Positions 15,387 through 24,702 of a DNA stretch of 64,000 nucleotides are shown here, one piece after another (position 1 is the stretch's first letter; every line of letters begins with the position of its first letter). Made by a program: the position numbers and the translations under genes. The notes beneath the pieces are model-generated. The model saw nothing but the letters and a program-made list of their open reading frames with translations. It was not told the origin of the DNA and made no database searches. This stretch comes from Actinomycetota bacterium (GTDB lineage: Bacteria > Actinomycetota > Geothermincolia > Geothermincolales > RBG-13-55-18): NCBI GenBank assembly GCA_028697145.1, contig JAQVFR010000005.1, positions 1 to 64,000 on the forward strand, read 5' to 3'.

Positions 15387-16664
15387 TCAGGAGCGCCCCT
15401 CCTCGAAGGCGCCGCGTGGAGAGGAGGGCGGCGCGACGAAATCCTGCGTCTCCGGCTCGGGCAGGCGCAGCACTATGGTAAACCAGCCCCCCGAGGTGTT
15501 GATGAGGTTGATGTTGCCGCGGTGCGCCAGGACTATCCTGCGCGCCATGGCCAGTTCCAGGTCCTCCTTATCGTTCGCGCCCAGGGGAGGAAAGATGCGG
15601 CTTCCGTCCCGTGGTGTCCCGGCCGCCTCGCGGTTTCGCATATTGATGGTCATCACGACCTCCCGCCCCTCCTTCTTGGCCGAGGTCCTGACCTCAGTGC
15701 CCTGTCCCGCTCTCCTCACTATGTATCCGAAAATGGAATCGAAGACGCGCTTCATGCGCTGCGGATCGACCATGACTCCCGGCAGGTCCTCGGGGATGTT
15801 CGCCACGATCCCGGAGGTATCGCACACCTCCTTGAGCACCGGCAGGCTCATCTCGAGCAGGTGCGCGAGGCTGGTGACCTCCCGGTTCAGCTGCAGCTTG
15901 CCGGATTCCAGGCGCGAGATGTCCAGGAGGTCCTCCACCAGCCTGGAGAGGTTGTCCGCCTCCCGGCTGATTATCGCCACGTATTCCCGCTCCTTCTCCG
16001 GCTCCAGGCGTATGGAGGAGAGCAGTTCGCTGAAGCCCAGGATGGACGTGAGGGGGGTGCGCATCTCGAAGCTCACGGCGGAAACGAAACTGGATGCGGC
16101 GCGGTCCATCTGGGAGAGGGAGCGCAGTTCCTCCATGGCCTTCGTCCTCTCCTGCGCCTGCTCGCGGCTCTCCACGCCGAGCCGGTTGATGAAGAACGAA
16201 GAGAGCAGGATAAATAGGACCTGCATGCAGACCAACTGCATATCGTTGCGGGAGAGGTCGGTGAATATCAGGAGGGTGGCCAGGTAGGCGGCGCTGGATG
16301 AGCAGGAGACAAGGGCGGCGGCCCCGAAGGAGGTGAAAAAACTCGTGCTGAAGGCGGTGACGAGCAGGAGGAAGACGAAAAGCGGGCTGTGCGCCCCACC
16401 GCTGTAACGGATGGCGGCGCAGGTGAGAGCCAGGAGGGGGATGCTGTACAGGACTATCAGCAGGCCGTAACGGCGGCCGAGTGGCTCATCCTGGAGGGGC
16501 AGCAATATGGCGAGGAAGTTGACCACGAGGATGCAGAAGAGGAGAAAGAGCGTTATCTCGTAGTTGATCTCCACCTCGTGGGGGAGGAAGAGCATGAAGG
16601 CCATCAGGGGTATCGCGACCCACATCGACTCCCCCAGCATGCGCATAAGGTTCTGTCTGTACAT
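15387..16664 (-). CDS. Degenerate membrane histidine kinase (pseudokinase): phospho-acceptor His replaced by Phe
   Basis: A 425-residue paralogue of the kinase encoded directly upstream. About six N-terminal TM helices (to residue about 170) contain YSGGAHSPL, matching FSGGLDSPL in the partner. The dimerisation helix reads VSFEMRTPLTSILGFSELL: the H-box His is Phe199 (TTC codon at 16068-16070). The ATPase domain is also degenerate: the N-box reads FDSIFGYIVRR without the Asn residues, and no DxGxG G1 box is present. Autophosphorylation is therefore not expected. The frame is intact, six bases after the active kinase gene, so it is probably a selected regulator, for example through heterodimers, rather than a dead gene. 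Confidence 0.88.
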   Translation of the reverse strand: MYRQNLMRMLGESMWVAIPLMAFMLFLPHEVEINYEITLFLLFCILVVNFLAILLPLQDEPLGRRYGLLIVLYSIPLLALTCAAIRYSGGAHSPLFVFLLLVTAFSTSFFTSFGAAALVSCSSSAAYLATLLIFTDLSRNDMQLVCMQVLFILLSSFFINRLGVESREQAQERTKAMEELRSLSQMDRAASSFVSAVSFEMRTPLTSILGFSELLSSIRLEPEKEREYVAIISREADNLSRLVEDLLDISRLESGKLQLNREVTSLAHLLEMSLPVLKEVCDTSGIVANIPEDLPGVMVDPQRMKRVFDSIFGYIVRRAGQGTEVRTSAKKEGREVVMTINMRNREAAGTPRDGSRIFPPLGANDKEDLELAMARRIVLAHRGNINLINTSGGWFTIVLRLPEPETQDFVAPPSSPRGAFEEGRS

Positions 16665-16670
16665 CGCCGT

Positions 16671-17912
16671 TCACACCCCCCTTATCGGGATATGGACGGT
16701 GAAGGTGCTGCCCTGGCCGGGCTCGCTGCGCACGGTTATCTTGCCTCCGTGCAGCTCCACCAGGTTCTTCACTATCGCCAGCCCCAGGCCGGTGCCGGTG
16801 ATCCCGGAGAACTCCTTGTTCTCGATACGCCTGAAACGCTCGAAGATGTGGGGCAGTTCATCGCCGGGGATACCCATGCCGTGATCCGTGACCGAGATGG
16901 TCACGTACTTGCCTTCCGTGCCGGTCTCGACCTCCACCTTGCCCCCCTGGGGCGAATACTTGATGGCGTTCGAGAGCAGGTTGTTTATGATCTGGTGTAT
17001 GCGGTCACGGTCGCCGTAGACCTGGGGCAACCGGGTGCATCCCAGGCACGTCAGTTCGTGCTCCTCCGTCTGGGAGCGGAAGAACTCCAGGTCCTCCTCG
17101 ATCAGGTCGGCCAGGTCGATCATCTCCCGGTTCAACTCGATCCCCGCCTCGATTTTGGACAGGTTGAGCAGGTTGGTGATGAGGCGCGACAGGCGCTCCG
17201 ACTCGTTGAGGATGATGCGATAGAATTCCTGCTTCTTTTCCCGTTCCATGTCCTTGGTGGCGAGTATCTCGCTGAACCCGTGTATGGAGGTGAGGGGGGT
17301 GCGCAGTTCGTGGGAAACCATGGACACGAATTCCGACTTCGCCTTCTCCAGCCTGCGGATGAAGTCGCCCAGCTTGGCCACCTCGTCCCTCGACTGCTCC
17401 TGGCGGCGGAGCTCGAGGGAGAGTCGGTTGGCGAAGAAGCAGGCGAGGTAGAGGTAGAGGACGTTGAATACCAGCGGCTGGACCTGTTGCAGGCGGAAAC
17501 CCTCCTGGGTGAAGGCGACGGCCGCGTAGAACAGGGCCAGGATGGACGTGCTGGCCAGGGCCAGGGGCATCTCGAATGATATCCCGGCGATGATGGGGGC
17601 GATGAGCGCCGCGTAATAGAGCGGGCTGTCCAGGCCCCCGCTGAAAAATATGCTAACGCAGACGATGATGCCAAAGGCGATGACTCCGATGAAGAAGGGG
17701 GGGACGCCTGGAAGCATCTTGCCATGCCTGCTGGGATACAGGAAGACCAGGTTCTGCGCGACAACGAGAACCGCCACGGCCGCCAGGGCCACGTAGAGCA
17801 CGGAGAAGTCCATGTCCTGCCCGTGCGGAAGGTGGATGATGAACGCCGTGGCTGGAATGGCCACGACCGCCACGACGGTCAGGATCCCTGCCAAACGGCG
17901 TTCCAGTTCCAT
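16671..17912 (-). CDS. Membrane sensor histidine kinase, HisKA/HATPase_c
   Basis: A 413-residue sensor kinase with about six N-terminal TM helices and almost no extracytoplasmic domain, so it probably senses something in the membrane or cytoplasm. The H-box SHELRTPLTSIHGFSEIL carries the phospho-acceptor His201. The ATPase domain is complete: N-box IINNLLSNAIKYS, G1 VTDHGMGI, F-box region IFERFRR and G2 GTGLGLAIVKNL. Length and layout are typical of WalK/PhoR-type kinases. It heads a minus-strand run with its degenerate paralogue, the PP-loop gene and the amidohydrolase. No response regulator is directly adjacent; the orphan receiver at 12483 is the nearest. Confidence 0.93.
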   Translation of the reverse strand: MELERRLAGILTVVAVVAIPATAFIIHLPHGQDMDFSVLYVALAAVAVLVVAQNLVFLYPSRHGKMLPGVPPFFIGVIAFGIIVCVSIFFSGGLDSPLYYAALIAPIIAGISFEMPLALASTSILALFYAAVAFTQEGFRLQQVQPLVFNVLYLYLACFFANRLSLELRRQEQSRDEVAKLGDFIRRLEKAKSEFVSMVSHELRTPLTSIHGFSEILATKDMEREKKQEFYRIILNESERLSRLITNLLNLSKIEAGIELNREMIDLADLIEEDLEFFRSQTEEHELTCLGCTRLPQVYGDRDRIHQIINNLLSNAIKYSPQGGKVEVETGTEGKYVTISVTDHGMGIPGDELPHIFERFRRIENKEFSGITGTGLGLAIVKNLVELHGGKITVRSEPGQGSTFTVHIPIRGV

Positions 17913-17986
17913 GCCCCGTCCTCGTTCCTCGCTGTATCGGTCCCCGTCCGCGGCCCCATGTTCCTAATATATGATAATTCGGCGCG

Positions 17987-18433
17987 TTGCGGCCGTTCGT
18001 TGATGGTGGCCCGAATAAAGGGAGCCCTCTCTGGCCCGGCTGGACGCCCTCGCGCTGGGGCGATCCCTATTACTGGGTGCAGGACTCCCGCGGCCGCGGA
18101 ACCTTTTCCACCACCGCCGTGGACGTGGGGGCCAGGGCGGGAAGCGAGGTGCTCTCGCCCGTCGAGGGCGTGGTGGAAAGCGTGGAGGACTATCACCTAT
18201 ACGGCGTCTACCCCGACCAGCGCGTGTCTATCATCCCCGCCGGCTATCCTGACCTGAGGGTCATCGTGGTCCACCTCGAGGCGGACGTGCTGCGGGGCGA
18301 AAGGGTGGCGGCGGGGGAGACGGCCCTGGGACGGGTCCGCGCCCTCTCCCGCTACTTCCGCAGCGACATCGGCAGGTATTACACCATGGACGAGGGCGAT
18401 CACGCCCACGTCCAGGTCAACCGCATACCTTGA
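17987..18433 (+). CDS. M23/LytM-like domain protein, apparently catalytically defective
   Basis: A 148-residue protein with the beta-barrel pattern of LytM/M23 peptidases: AVDVGARAGSEVLSPVEGVVESV, a central VVHLEADV and GERVAAGETALGRV, and C-terminal GDHAHVQV. The second metal motif HxH is kept (HAH), but in the first motif HxxxD the His is Thr (TTAVD), so zinc binding is probably lost. There is no signal peptide; an in-frame TAA at 17975 excludes upstream extension, and TTG 17987 is the first start. A GATAAT lies eight bases before it. Either a leaderless intracellular pseudo-peptidase or the remnant of a longer exported enzyme. Confidence 0.6.
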   Translation: MRPFVDGGPNKGSPLWPGWTPSRWGDPYYWVQDSRGRGTFSTTAVDVGARAGSEVLSPVEGVVESVEDYHLYGVYPDQRVSIIPAGYPDLRVIVVHLEADVLRGERVAAGETALGRVRALSRYFRSDIGRYYTMDEGDHAHVQVNRIP

Positions 18434-18583
18434 ATCGATACTCCCCCGCCGATGACTGAATCAAGGGTTTTTATATTCATACAGCATTTGTTGCGGATCA
18501 CGTTTCCGTATTCATAGACCGCCTGCATGTTCGTCTGACATCATCGCATACGCCGGCAAGGCGGCGGGTCGGGCGATAGCTCC

Positions 18584-19722
18584 TTACAAAGGTCCCTTGC
18601 GTTTTCTCTCCTCCTCCTCGCGCAGGATCTTGCGCAGCACCTTGCCCACGGCGGACTTGGGAAGGTCGGTGCGGAACTCAATGCTCCGGGGCACCTTGTA
18701 GGCGGCCAGCTTCTCGCGGCAGAAGGAGATTATCTCCTCCTCCGTTACGGATTCCCCCTGCTTGAGCACCACGTAGGCTCGGATGGTCTCGCCCCGGTAC
18801 TCGTCGGGGATGCCCACGGCCACCGCGTCCGCGACCTTGGGGTGCTGGAAGAGCACCTCGTCTATCTCGCGCGGGTAGATGTTGTAGCCCCCGGCTATGA
18901 CCATGTCCTTCTTGCGGTCCACGATGAAGATGTAGCCGTCCTCGTCGCGGGTAGCGATGTCCCCGGTATAGAGCCAGCCGTCCCTGAGCTGCGCCGAGGT
19001 CTCCTCGGAGTTCTCCCAGTAGCCCCGCATGATCAGGGGCCCTTTCATGCATATCTCCCCGGGCTCGCCATCGGGCACCTCCGTCTTACCGTCATCGAGG
19101 TCTACCAGGCGCACGTCATTGTCGGGGAATGGGATGCCGATACTCCCCGCCTTCTTCAGGCCCAGGATGGGGTTCGCGATGCCCAGGGCCGTCGATTCCG
19201 AGAGGCCGTAGCCCTCGCTGAAGAAGATGCCCATGTCCTTCACCTGCTCGATCATCTCCACCGGCATGGGCGCCGCCCCGGAGTTCAGGAGCCCCAGCTT
19301 GCGGTCGAGGCCCAGCTCCTCCGCTCTCGGGTGGTTGACCAACGCGCTGATCATGGTGGGCACGGCGGGGAAGAAGGTTATGTCCTCGAAGCCGGAGAGC
19401 AGGTTCATGACCTCGTCCACGTCGAAACGGGGGATGAGGATCATGGAGGCAGTTCCAGGCTGACGGCGGTGCTCGGTTCCATGCCCCCGATGAAGTCGGT
19501 GACCTTGGTCACGATGACCTTCGGTATCTCCACCTCGGCGGTGAGGATGCGGACGATGGGCAGCACCATGTCGAAGGTGATGAGTGTGGAGAGACCGGTG
19601 GTGGTGACGATCTAATATGCGTTCGCCGGCATCCCCAGGAGTTCGTGCGCACCGAGGCGCGGGTAGCGGATGGTTGTGGGCACGTTGTAATCATAGTGTC
19701 GGTGCCAGTGTCTCTCCTCCAT
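18584..19722 (-). pseudogene. Long-chain acyl-CoA synthetase (AMP-dependent), decayed by internal deletions
   Basis: Three pieces of one FadD-type ligase remain. The N-terminal piece starts at ATG 19722 behind GGAGGTGATC and encodes 36 residues (MEERHWHRHYDYNVPTT...) ending at a TAG (19612-19614). Reading on in the same frame gives a middle piece with LITFDMVLP and PKVIVTKVTDF, typical of the region about 120-170 residues into the intact enzyme, ending at TGA near 19446. A third piece in another frame, 286 residues from ATG 19444, has GYGLSESTA, GEICMKGP, YTGDIA, DRKKDMVIAGGYNIYP and the Lys in KSAVGKVLRK. The adenylate-forming P-loop segment and surrounding 100-residue blocks are missing. 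The third piece could still be translated but cannot be a full enzyme. An assembly collapse is the alternative explanation. Confidence 0.8.
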
Positions 19723-19935
19723 TATCGATCACCTCCAAAGTAGCTGGTCGTAAAGCGGTCAGCCATCTTATGTGGCGGTAACCCATCTGCAGGAATATTA
19801 TCCCAGTATTTTTTTGCCCCGGGGGCGGTTCAGAAACAATTCGCGTCTACACATTCTTAGTCCGATATTTCATATGCAATCTCCAGACAACAAGTTTCTA
19901 CCCGGATTCAGGTAAGTCAAAACGTAAAAGTGGGT

Positions 19936-19963
19936 AAAAAAGGGCGGGCCGCAAGGCCCGCCC
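19936..19963 (-). terminator. Rho-independent terminator of the secreted protein gene
   Basis: Stem GGGCGGGCC/GGCCCGCCC (19942-19950 with 19955-19963), loop GCAA, followed on the minus strand by TTTTTT. It lies 18 bases past the stop codon at 19981. Confidence 0.9.
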
Positions 19964-19980
19964 GGGGTTCAACTCGGTAT

Positions 19981-20691
19981 CTACTGCTGCGGCAGGATAT
20001 CCATGAGCGGGATGTCGGCGATGTGGGTGTAGGTGAAGTACGAGCTGCCGGCGCGCGCCCAGTAATGCTTCTGCAATGCCTGCTGCGTATAGAGGACGCT
20101 GCTCTTGTCCCAGTTCCAAACCTCCAGTATGCCCTGCACCTCGATGTAGGCGCTGCTCATGTCGATGGCAGCGCCGTTGGTGTCGAAGGTGAAGATGACG
20201 CGGGCATCGTCGCCGACATGGTCGGGGTAACGCGCCCCCACGTCGTTGCCGTAGTGGTTGCCGCACCTCCACAGGTAGGACTGGCTCCGGTTGGCCTTGC
20301 CGAAGAGGATGAAGGAACGGCCGCCGCTGTGCAGCACCAGCTGCAGCGGCATGTAGTCCAGGGAGCGGTCGTTGTTTAGCCAGTCGATGGTGATGTTGAG
20401 GTGCACGTAGTTGGCGGCGCCCCAGTTCGCGTTGTATATGCTGGGGGTGAACCAGTTGATGATGACGCTCTGGGGATCGAGGTCCGAGGAAGGCCCCACG
20501 GCCGTGAAGGTGTACCTGTAATCCCCCCAGTCTACGCCGGGTTTGACCGGCTCCTCGACGACTACCTCCTCAGCGGTTGCCTGCTCTTCCCCCGCCGCTT
20601 CAGCTTCCCCTTCTCCCTGTGCCCAGGCCCATCCCACCAGCAAACCTGACAAGAGGAAACAGAGGAGGGCGATACCCACGATCCTTTTCAT
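19981..20691 (-). CDS. Exported protein of unknown function, WxxY-rich beta domain
   Basis: A 236-residue protein with a clear signal peptide (MKRIVGIALLCFLLSGLLVGWAWAQ, cleavage after AWA) followed by a Glu/Ala-rich linker (residues about 25-50) and a compact domain rich in Trp, Tyr and Asn (NWFTPSIYNANWGAANYVHLN, LQLVLHSGGRSFILFGKANRS). The linker suggests a mature domain held away from the cell surface. No family was recognised. ATG 20691 is preferred over GTG 20694 because of its spacing to an AAGGGGG site. It is a single-gene unit ended by a strong terminator. Confidence 0.78.
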   Translation of the reverse strand: MKRIVGIALLCFLLSGLLVGWAWAQGEGEAEAAGEEQATAEEVVVEEPVKPGVDWGDYRYTFTAVGPSSDLDPQSVIINWFTPSIYNANWGAANYVHLNITIDWLNNDRSLDYMPLQLVLHSGGRSFILFGKANRSQSYLWRCGNHYGNDVGARYPDHVGDDARVIFTFDTNGAAIDMSSAYIEVQGILEVWNWDKSSVLYTQQALQKHYWARAGSSYFTYTHIADIPLMDILPQQ

Positions 20692-20871
20692 CACGGCCCC
20701 CTTCTCTACCTTTTTCCCAGCTTACCTTAATAAGGAAAAACGCCTAATCAATTTTAACATATCGGCATTTTCGCGCGGCCCCTTGAACCGCTTGCGGGCC
20801 GCTCGCGCCATGAGCCCCTCGCGTTCCCCCGGCGTCGCCGCGGAGCGGGAGCCTCCGCGCTTCCCCCCGTG

Positions 20872-23580
20872 TCAGGCATCGACGGCAAGCTCCTCCTCAA
20901 GGGCGTCCACCACGCTGGTGTAGGCCACGATGCTGCGATGGACGAGGTCCATGGCCTCGGATACCTTGCGCGAGAGCAGGGGGTCTTCCGCGACCTCCTT
21001 TATCTGGCGCATGATGTCCAGGACCTGCTTCATGGAGCGCACGAAATCTCCGGCCGAGTACTGGGGATAGGTGGATGATATGTATTCCAGGTCCTCGCCG
21101 CGCGCCCAGTCGTGGACCACGCGCACGAAGCCGGGATCGGGTTGTCGCATGAGGTCCAGCCTCTCCCTTGACTCCAGGGTCTTGATGCGTCCCGCGATGG
21201 AGCGTGCACGCGCTATCGCCTCCTCCAGGGCGTGAGTCGGTATGGAGGGGGTTACGGCCGGCACGCGTCCCCTGCCCCTTCCTCCGCCCCGGCGCGAAGC
21301 CGGTCCCTCCCTCGATTCGAAGACGAAGACGGAGGCGAAGGCGGCCGTCTCCGCCGCGTCCAGGGGATGGAACACCCCGGCTTCCAGGCATTCCACCAGA
21401 AGCAGGTCGCATTCGTTGTAGACGCGGCTGAGGACCAGCCCCTTGGGGGACGGTTTGTCATCCTCCAGATAACCCAGGCGCGACAGCACCTTGATGATGT
21501 CCGCGAGCCTGCGCGACGAAACGTCGCTGCGCGCCTCCATCTGCCTGTCGATGCGGGCGATCTCGTCGCGGATGTTCTGCATCTGCCGGCACGACTCCAT
21601 GCACTGCTCGCGGTTCTCGCACACGTGGCATTCCTTGCACTCCATATCCCCGCGAGAGGCCGCAAGCTCCTCGCGGTGCGGCAGGGTGTGCTCCCCCTCC
21701 CACTCCTCGGGCGGCGGTACGCGGAAGCCGGCCAGGGCCTGGCGCAGCTTCTTCTCCTTGGCCTTGGTGTCGGCGGGCAGGAAGGACTTGCCCAGGTGCC
21801 CCATGGCCTGGGGCGGCAGCGGGAACTGGCCGTAGGAGACCTTGAGGAGATGTCCGCGGTCGTCCATGGTGGACACGCGCGGGTTGCCGTACTTGTCCTC
21901 GGAGATGCCCAGCACCACCGCCGGGCGCCTGGAGCCCTTGCGGTGAAGCACGATGACGTCTCCCTCCACCAGTTCTTCCAGCTCGCGGTTGATCAGTTCC
22001 TTCCTCCTGCGCTTGCGCTCCTCCGCCATCTCCTTCTCCATGCGCGATACCTCGGAGCGCAGCTTGAAATACTCCCACGCGCTGCCGCGCTCGCACTCCA
22101 CCTTCCTCTCGTGCGTACGCAGCCGCTTGCCCATCTTCGCCTTCGAGCGTTCCAGCTTGACCACGTCGCGGTCGGCATGGAACTGGGCGAAGCTGGAGTT
22201 GAGGAGGTGCACCGCGCCCTCCCTGTCGTTATAGCGCAGCAGATTGACGGCCATGTTGTAGGAGAGGGTGAAGCTGGAGCGGATGGGCAGACTCTCCATC
22301 TCCGCCAGCTTCTGCACCTGGGAGAACTGCACCATGGGGTTGTAGAGGGTGGCGGCGTTGCCCACCTTGTCGATGCCCCTGCGTCCCGCGCGACCGGTGA
22401 ACTGGGTGTATTCGGTGGAGGTCAGGAACTCGTGGCTCTCGCCGCTGAACTTGTAGAGGGACTCTATGACCACCGTCTTGGCCGGCATGTTGATGCCAAG
22501 GGACAGGGTCTCCGTCGCGAAGACCACCTTCACCAGGCCCTGGGCGAAGAGGTCCTCCACCACCTCCTTGAAGATGGGGAGGCGCCCGGCGTGGTGGGAG
22601 GAGATCCCCATCTTCAGGGCCTCCAGCCACTGCTCGAAACCGAAAACCTTGAGGTCCTCCCCGGGAAGCCACGCCATGCGCGCCAGCACCTGTTCCTCGA
22701 TGGTCTTCTTCTCCTCGGGAGAGGTGAGGTCGGCCCCGGCCTCCATGCAGTGGGTGACGCCGGCATCGCACCCCGCCCGGCTGAAGATGAAGTAGATAGC
22801 GGGCAGCATGCCCGACTTGTGCAGGCGCATGACCACGTCCACGCGGCGCGGGATGAAGTGCCTGGTGCGGGGCTTCCTGCCGCCGCCCCCGCGTTTGGTC
22901 ATGGACTTCTCGTATTCGGCCACCACCTGGGGGGAGCGTGCCGAGAGCAGGTTCACCATGATGCCGCCGATCATGTAATAATGGCGCAGCGGCACCGGCC
23001 GCTTGTCATGGTAGATGGTCTCCACGTCCCCACGCAGGTCGTTCAGCCACTCCCCGAACTCGCGGTAATTGGAGACGGTGGCCGACAGGCCGATGACCTT
23101 TACATCCACCGGCAGGTGGATGATTATCTCCTCCCACACCGGCCCCCGGAAGGGGTCCATGAGGTAGTGGCATTCGTCCAGGACCACGAAGCGCAGCCCG
23201 TAGAGGGCGTCGGACCGCTCGTAGATCATGTTGCGCAGGACCTCGGTGGTCATGATCACCACAGGCGCCTCGGCGTTGATGCTGTTGTCGCCGGTGAGAA
23301 GCCCGACGTTCTCCACGCCGTATACGGAGCAGAAGTCGCGGTATTTCTGGTTGCTCAGGGCCTTGAGCGGGGTGGTGTAGAAGGTCTTGTCCCCAGTCCT
23401 CTCCGCCGCCCATACCGCATACTCCGCCACCACCGTCTTTCCGGAGCCGGTGGGGGCGACGACCAGGACGGAACGCCCTCTGGACAGGTACTCGATGGCC
23501 TCGTGCTGGAAGCGGTCGAGGGGGAAGGCGTATCGCGACTCGAATTCGGCTATAGCGCTCGTCTCTCTCTCACTGTTCAC
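20872..23580 (-). CDS. helY: Ski2/Mtr4-like DEAD/DEAH-box helicase (HelY type)
   Basis: A 902-residue superfamily 2 helicase. Walker A APTGSGKT is at residues 42-49, the DECH box at 135-138, then SATVSN, and motif VI TGRAGRRGID, the set seen in Ski2/Mtr4/HelY. A Cys cluster (ECKECHVCENREQCMESC) near residue 640 could bind a metal, and the C-terminal part fits the DSHCT domain. In actinobacteria HelY is a conserved, probably RNA-acting helicase; its precise job is not settled. GTG 23580 gives MNSERET; there is no SD site, but TAGAAT (23587-23592) ends six bases before the GTG, so translation may be leaderless. Confidence 0.9.
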   Translation of the reverse strand: MNSERETSAIAEFESRYAFPLDRFQHEAIEYLSRGRSVLVVAPTGSGKTVVAEYAVWAAERTGDKTFYTTPLKALSNQKYRDFCSVYGVENVGLLTGDNSINAEAPVVIMTTEVLRNMIYERSDALYGLRFVVLDECHYLMDPFRGPVWEEIIIHLPVDVKVIGLSATVSNYREFGEWLNDLRGDVETIYHDKRPVPLRHYYMIGGIMVNLLSARSPQVVAEYEKSMTKRGGGGRKPRTRHFIPRRVDVVMRLHKSGMLPAIYFIFSRAGCDAGVTHCMEAGADLTSPEEKKTIEEQVLARMAWLPGEDLKVFGFEQWLEALKMGISSHHAGRLPIFKEVVEDLFAQGLVKVVFATETLSLGINMPAKTVVIESLYKFSGESHEFLTSTEYTQFTGRAGRRGIDKVGNAATLYNPMVQFSQVQKLAEMESLPIRSSFTLSYNMAVNLLRYNDREGAVHLLNSSFAQFHADRDVVKLERSKAKMGKRLRTHERKVECERGSAWEYFKLRSEVSRMEKEMAEERKRRRKELINRELEELVEGDVIVLHRKGSRRPAVVLGISEDKYGNPRVSTMDDRGHLLKVSYGQFPLPPQAMGHLGKSFLPADTKAKEKKLRQALAGFRVPPPEEWEGEHTLPHREELAASRGDMECKECHVCENREQCMESCRQMQNIRDEIARIDRQMEARSDVSSRRLADIIKVLSRLGYLEDDKPSPKGLVLSRVYNECDLLLVECLEAGVFHPLDAAETAAFASVFVFESREGPASRRGGGRGRGRVPAVTPSIPTHALEEAIARARSIAGRIKTLESRERLDLMRQPDPGFVRVVHDWARGEDLEYISSTYPQYSAGDFVRSMKQVLDIMRQIKEVAEDPLLSRKVSEAMDLVHRSIVAYTSVVDALEEELAVDA

Positions 23581-23586
23581 GTTATC

Positions 23587-23592
23587 ATTCTA
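23587..23592 (-). promoter_or_regulatory. Possible -10 box for leaderless helY mRNA
   Basis: TAGAAT on the minus strand, separated by six bases (GATAAC) from the GTG start. No SD site. No good -35 can be seen, so the call is weak on its own; it gains weight from two other genes in this window with the same spacing. Confidence 0.4.
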
Positions 23593-23778
23593 ACAGAACA
23601 TGCTCGAGGCCGTGGAGAAGGATTTCAGCCCGATCCCGTTTCCGGGCTCGCCGGCCATGCATCAGGATTGCCCTGTCGGGCGATGGCCTAGGGTGGTCCC
23701 ATGCTGCAAGGCCTGGCCGGGAGACGGCTTGACGGGGCCTCGTCCCGGGTCCGGGACCGCCCCATGGAGGTAAGTTCG

Positions 23779-24609
23779 ATGCGCCGTGAAGAGCTCGAGT
23801 TCGGTCAGGAAAGAGAGGCTCTGGCTTTCCTGGAACGCGAACCCGTGCGCAACCTGCGCATGGTCTGGGCTCTGCGGCGGTGGGGCCTCTTCAACCTGGG
23901 TCTGGCTGAGCAGGGAAGATACCTGGCGGCGCGGGGGAGGGAAGGGATACGGGGGATGCTTATGCTGAACAACCAGGGGATGCTGAGGGTCGCGGCGCGA
24001 GGGGACGTGGCGAGGGAGCTGGTGGAGCGGGCGCTTTCCTCGTGGGGAATACCGGAGGTGCTGGCTGGACCCGAGGAGGAGATAGAGGAGATCCTCGGCG
24101 CGGTGAAGGAGTTGATGGAGGCGGTGGAGCACCGCGAGGAGGAGGTGAGCCTGGCGTTATCGGCTCGTGACTTCGCGCCCTTGCGGGGATGGGCGGAAGC
24201 GGCAGGCGAGGAGGACCTGGACTGCCTGGTGGACCTGGAGAGGATGCTGCAGGAAGAGCTGCTGGGGAGCATTGCCGAAACCTGGGTGATACGCTTGCAG
24301 CTCCGCCGCGCCCTCGAGGACGGAACGGCCGCGCTGGTGCGCCATGCCGGACGGGCGGTGTCCAAGGCGGAGATAGAGGCGGCCACGCCCCGGGCGGACG
24401 AACTCGGCGGGGTCTATACCGTTCCCGATCACAGGCGGCGCGGCTTTGCCGCCGCCGCCTGTTCGCTGGTATGCGAGTCCTCCCTCATGCTCGGAAAGAC
24501 GGTGAGGCTGGAGACGCAGCGCGACAACGCCGCCGCCGTCTCCCTCTACCGCAACCTGGGCTTCAGGGAGCTCTGGCCTCACCTGGCGGTGAGGTTCAGG
24601 CGGGAATGA
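23779..24609 (+). CDS. GNAT family N-acetyltransferase with N-terminal extra domain
   Basis: A 276-residue protein starting at ATG 23779, eight bases after GGAGGT; earlier in-frame ATGs lack a good SD site. The C-terminal third is a GNAT fold: LGGVYTVPDHRRRGFAAAACSLV is motif A with the acetyl-CoA-binding RRxGxA loop, followed by NAAAVSLYRNLGF (motif B). The first 150 residues are a helical domain resembling the FR47/GCN5-like two-domain acetyltransferases in which an N-terminal GNAT-like half has lost catalysis. The substrate is unknown. It is divergent from helY and about 90 bases ahead of the PaaK-like gene. Confidence 0.82.
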   Translation: MRREELEFGQEREALAFLEREPVRNLRMVWALRRWGLFNLGLAEQGRYLAARGREGIRGMLMLNNQGMLRVAARGDVARELVERALSSWGIPEVLAGPEEEIEEILGAVKELMEAVEHREEEVSLALSARDFAPLRGWAEAAGEEDLDCLVDLERMLQEELLGSIAETWVIRLQLRRALEDGTAALVRHAGRAVSKAEIEAATPRADELGGVYTVPDHRRRGFAAAACSLVCESSLMLGKTVRLETQRDNAAAVSLYRNLGFRELWPHLAVRFRRE

Positions 24610-24702
24610 AACGGCCACGCGGCCTGGAGGCCTGGGCGTGACCCCGGGCCCACGGTGATAGAATTGATGTTGTTCGGTCGCAGGTGAGAGTGGAGGATAT
24701 GG

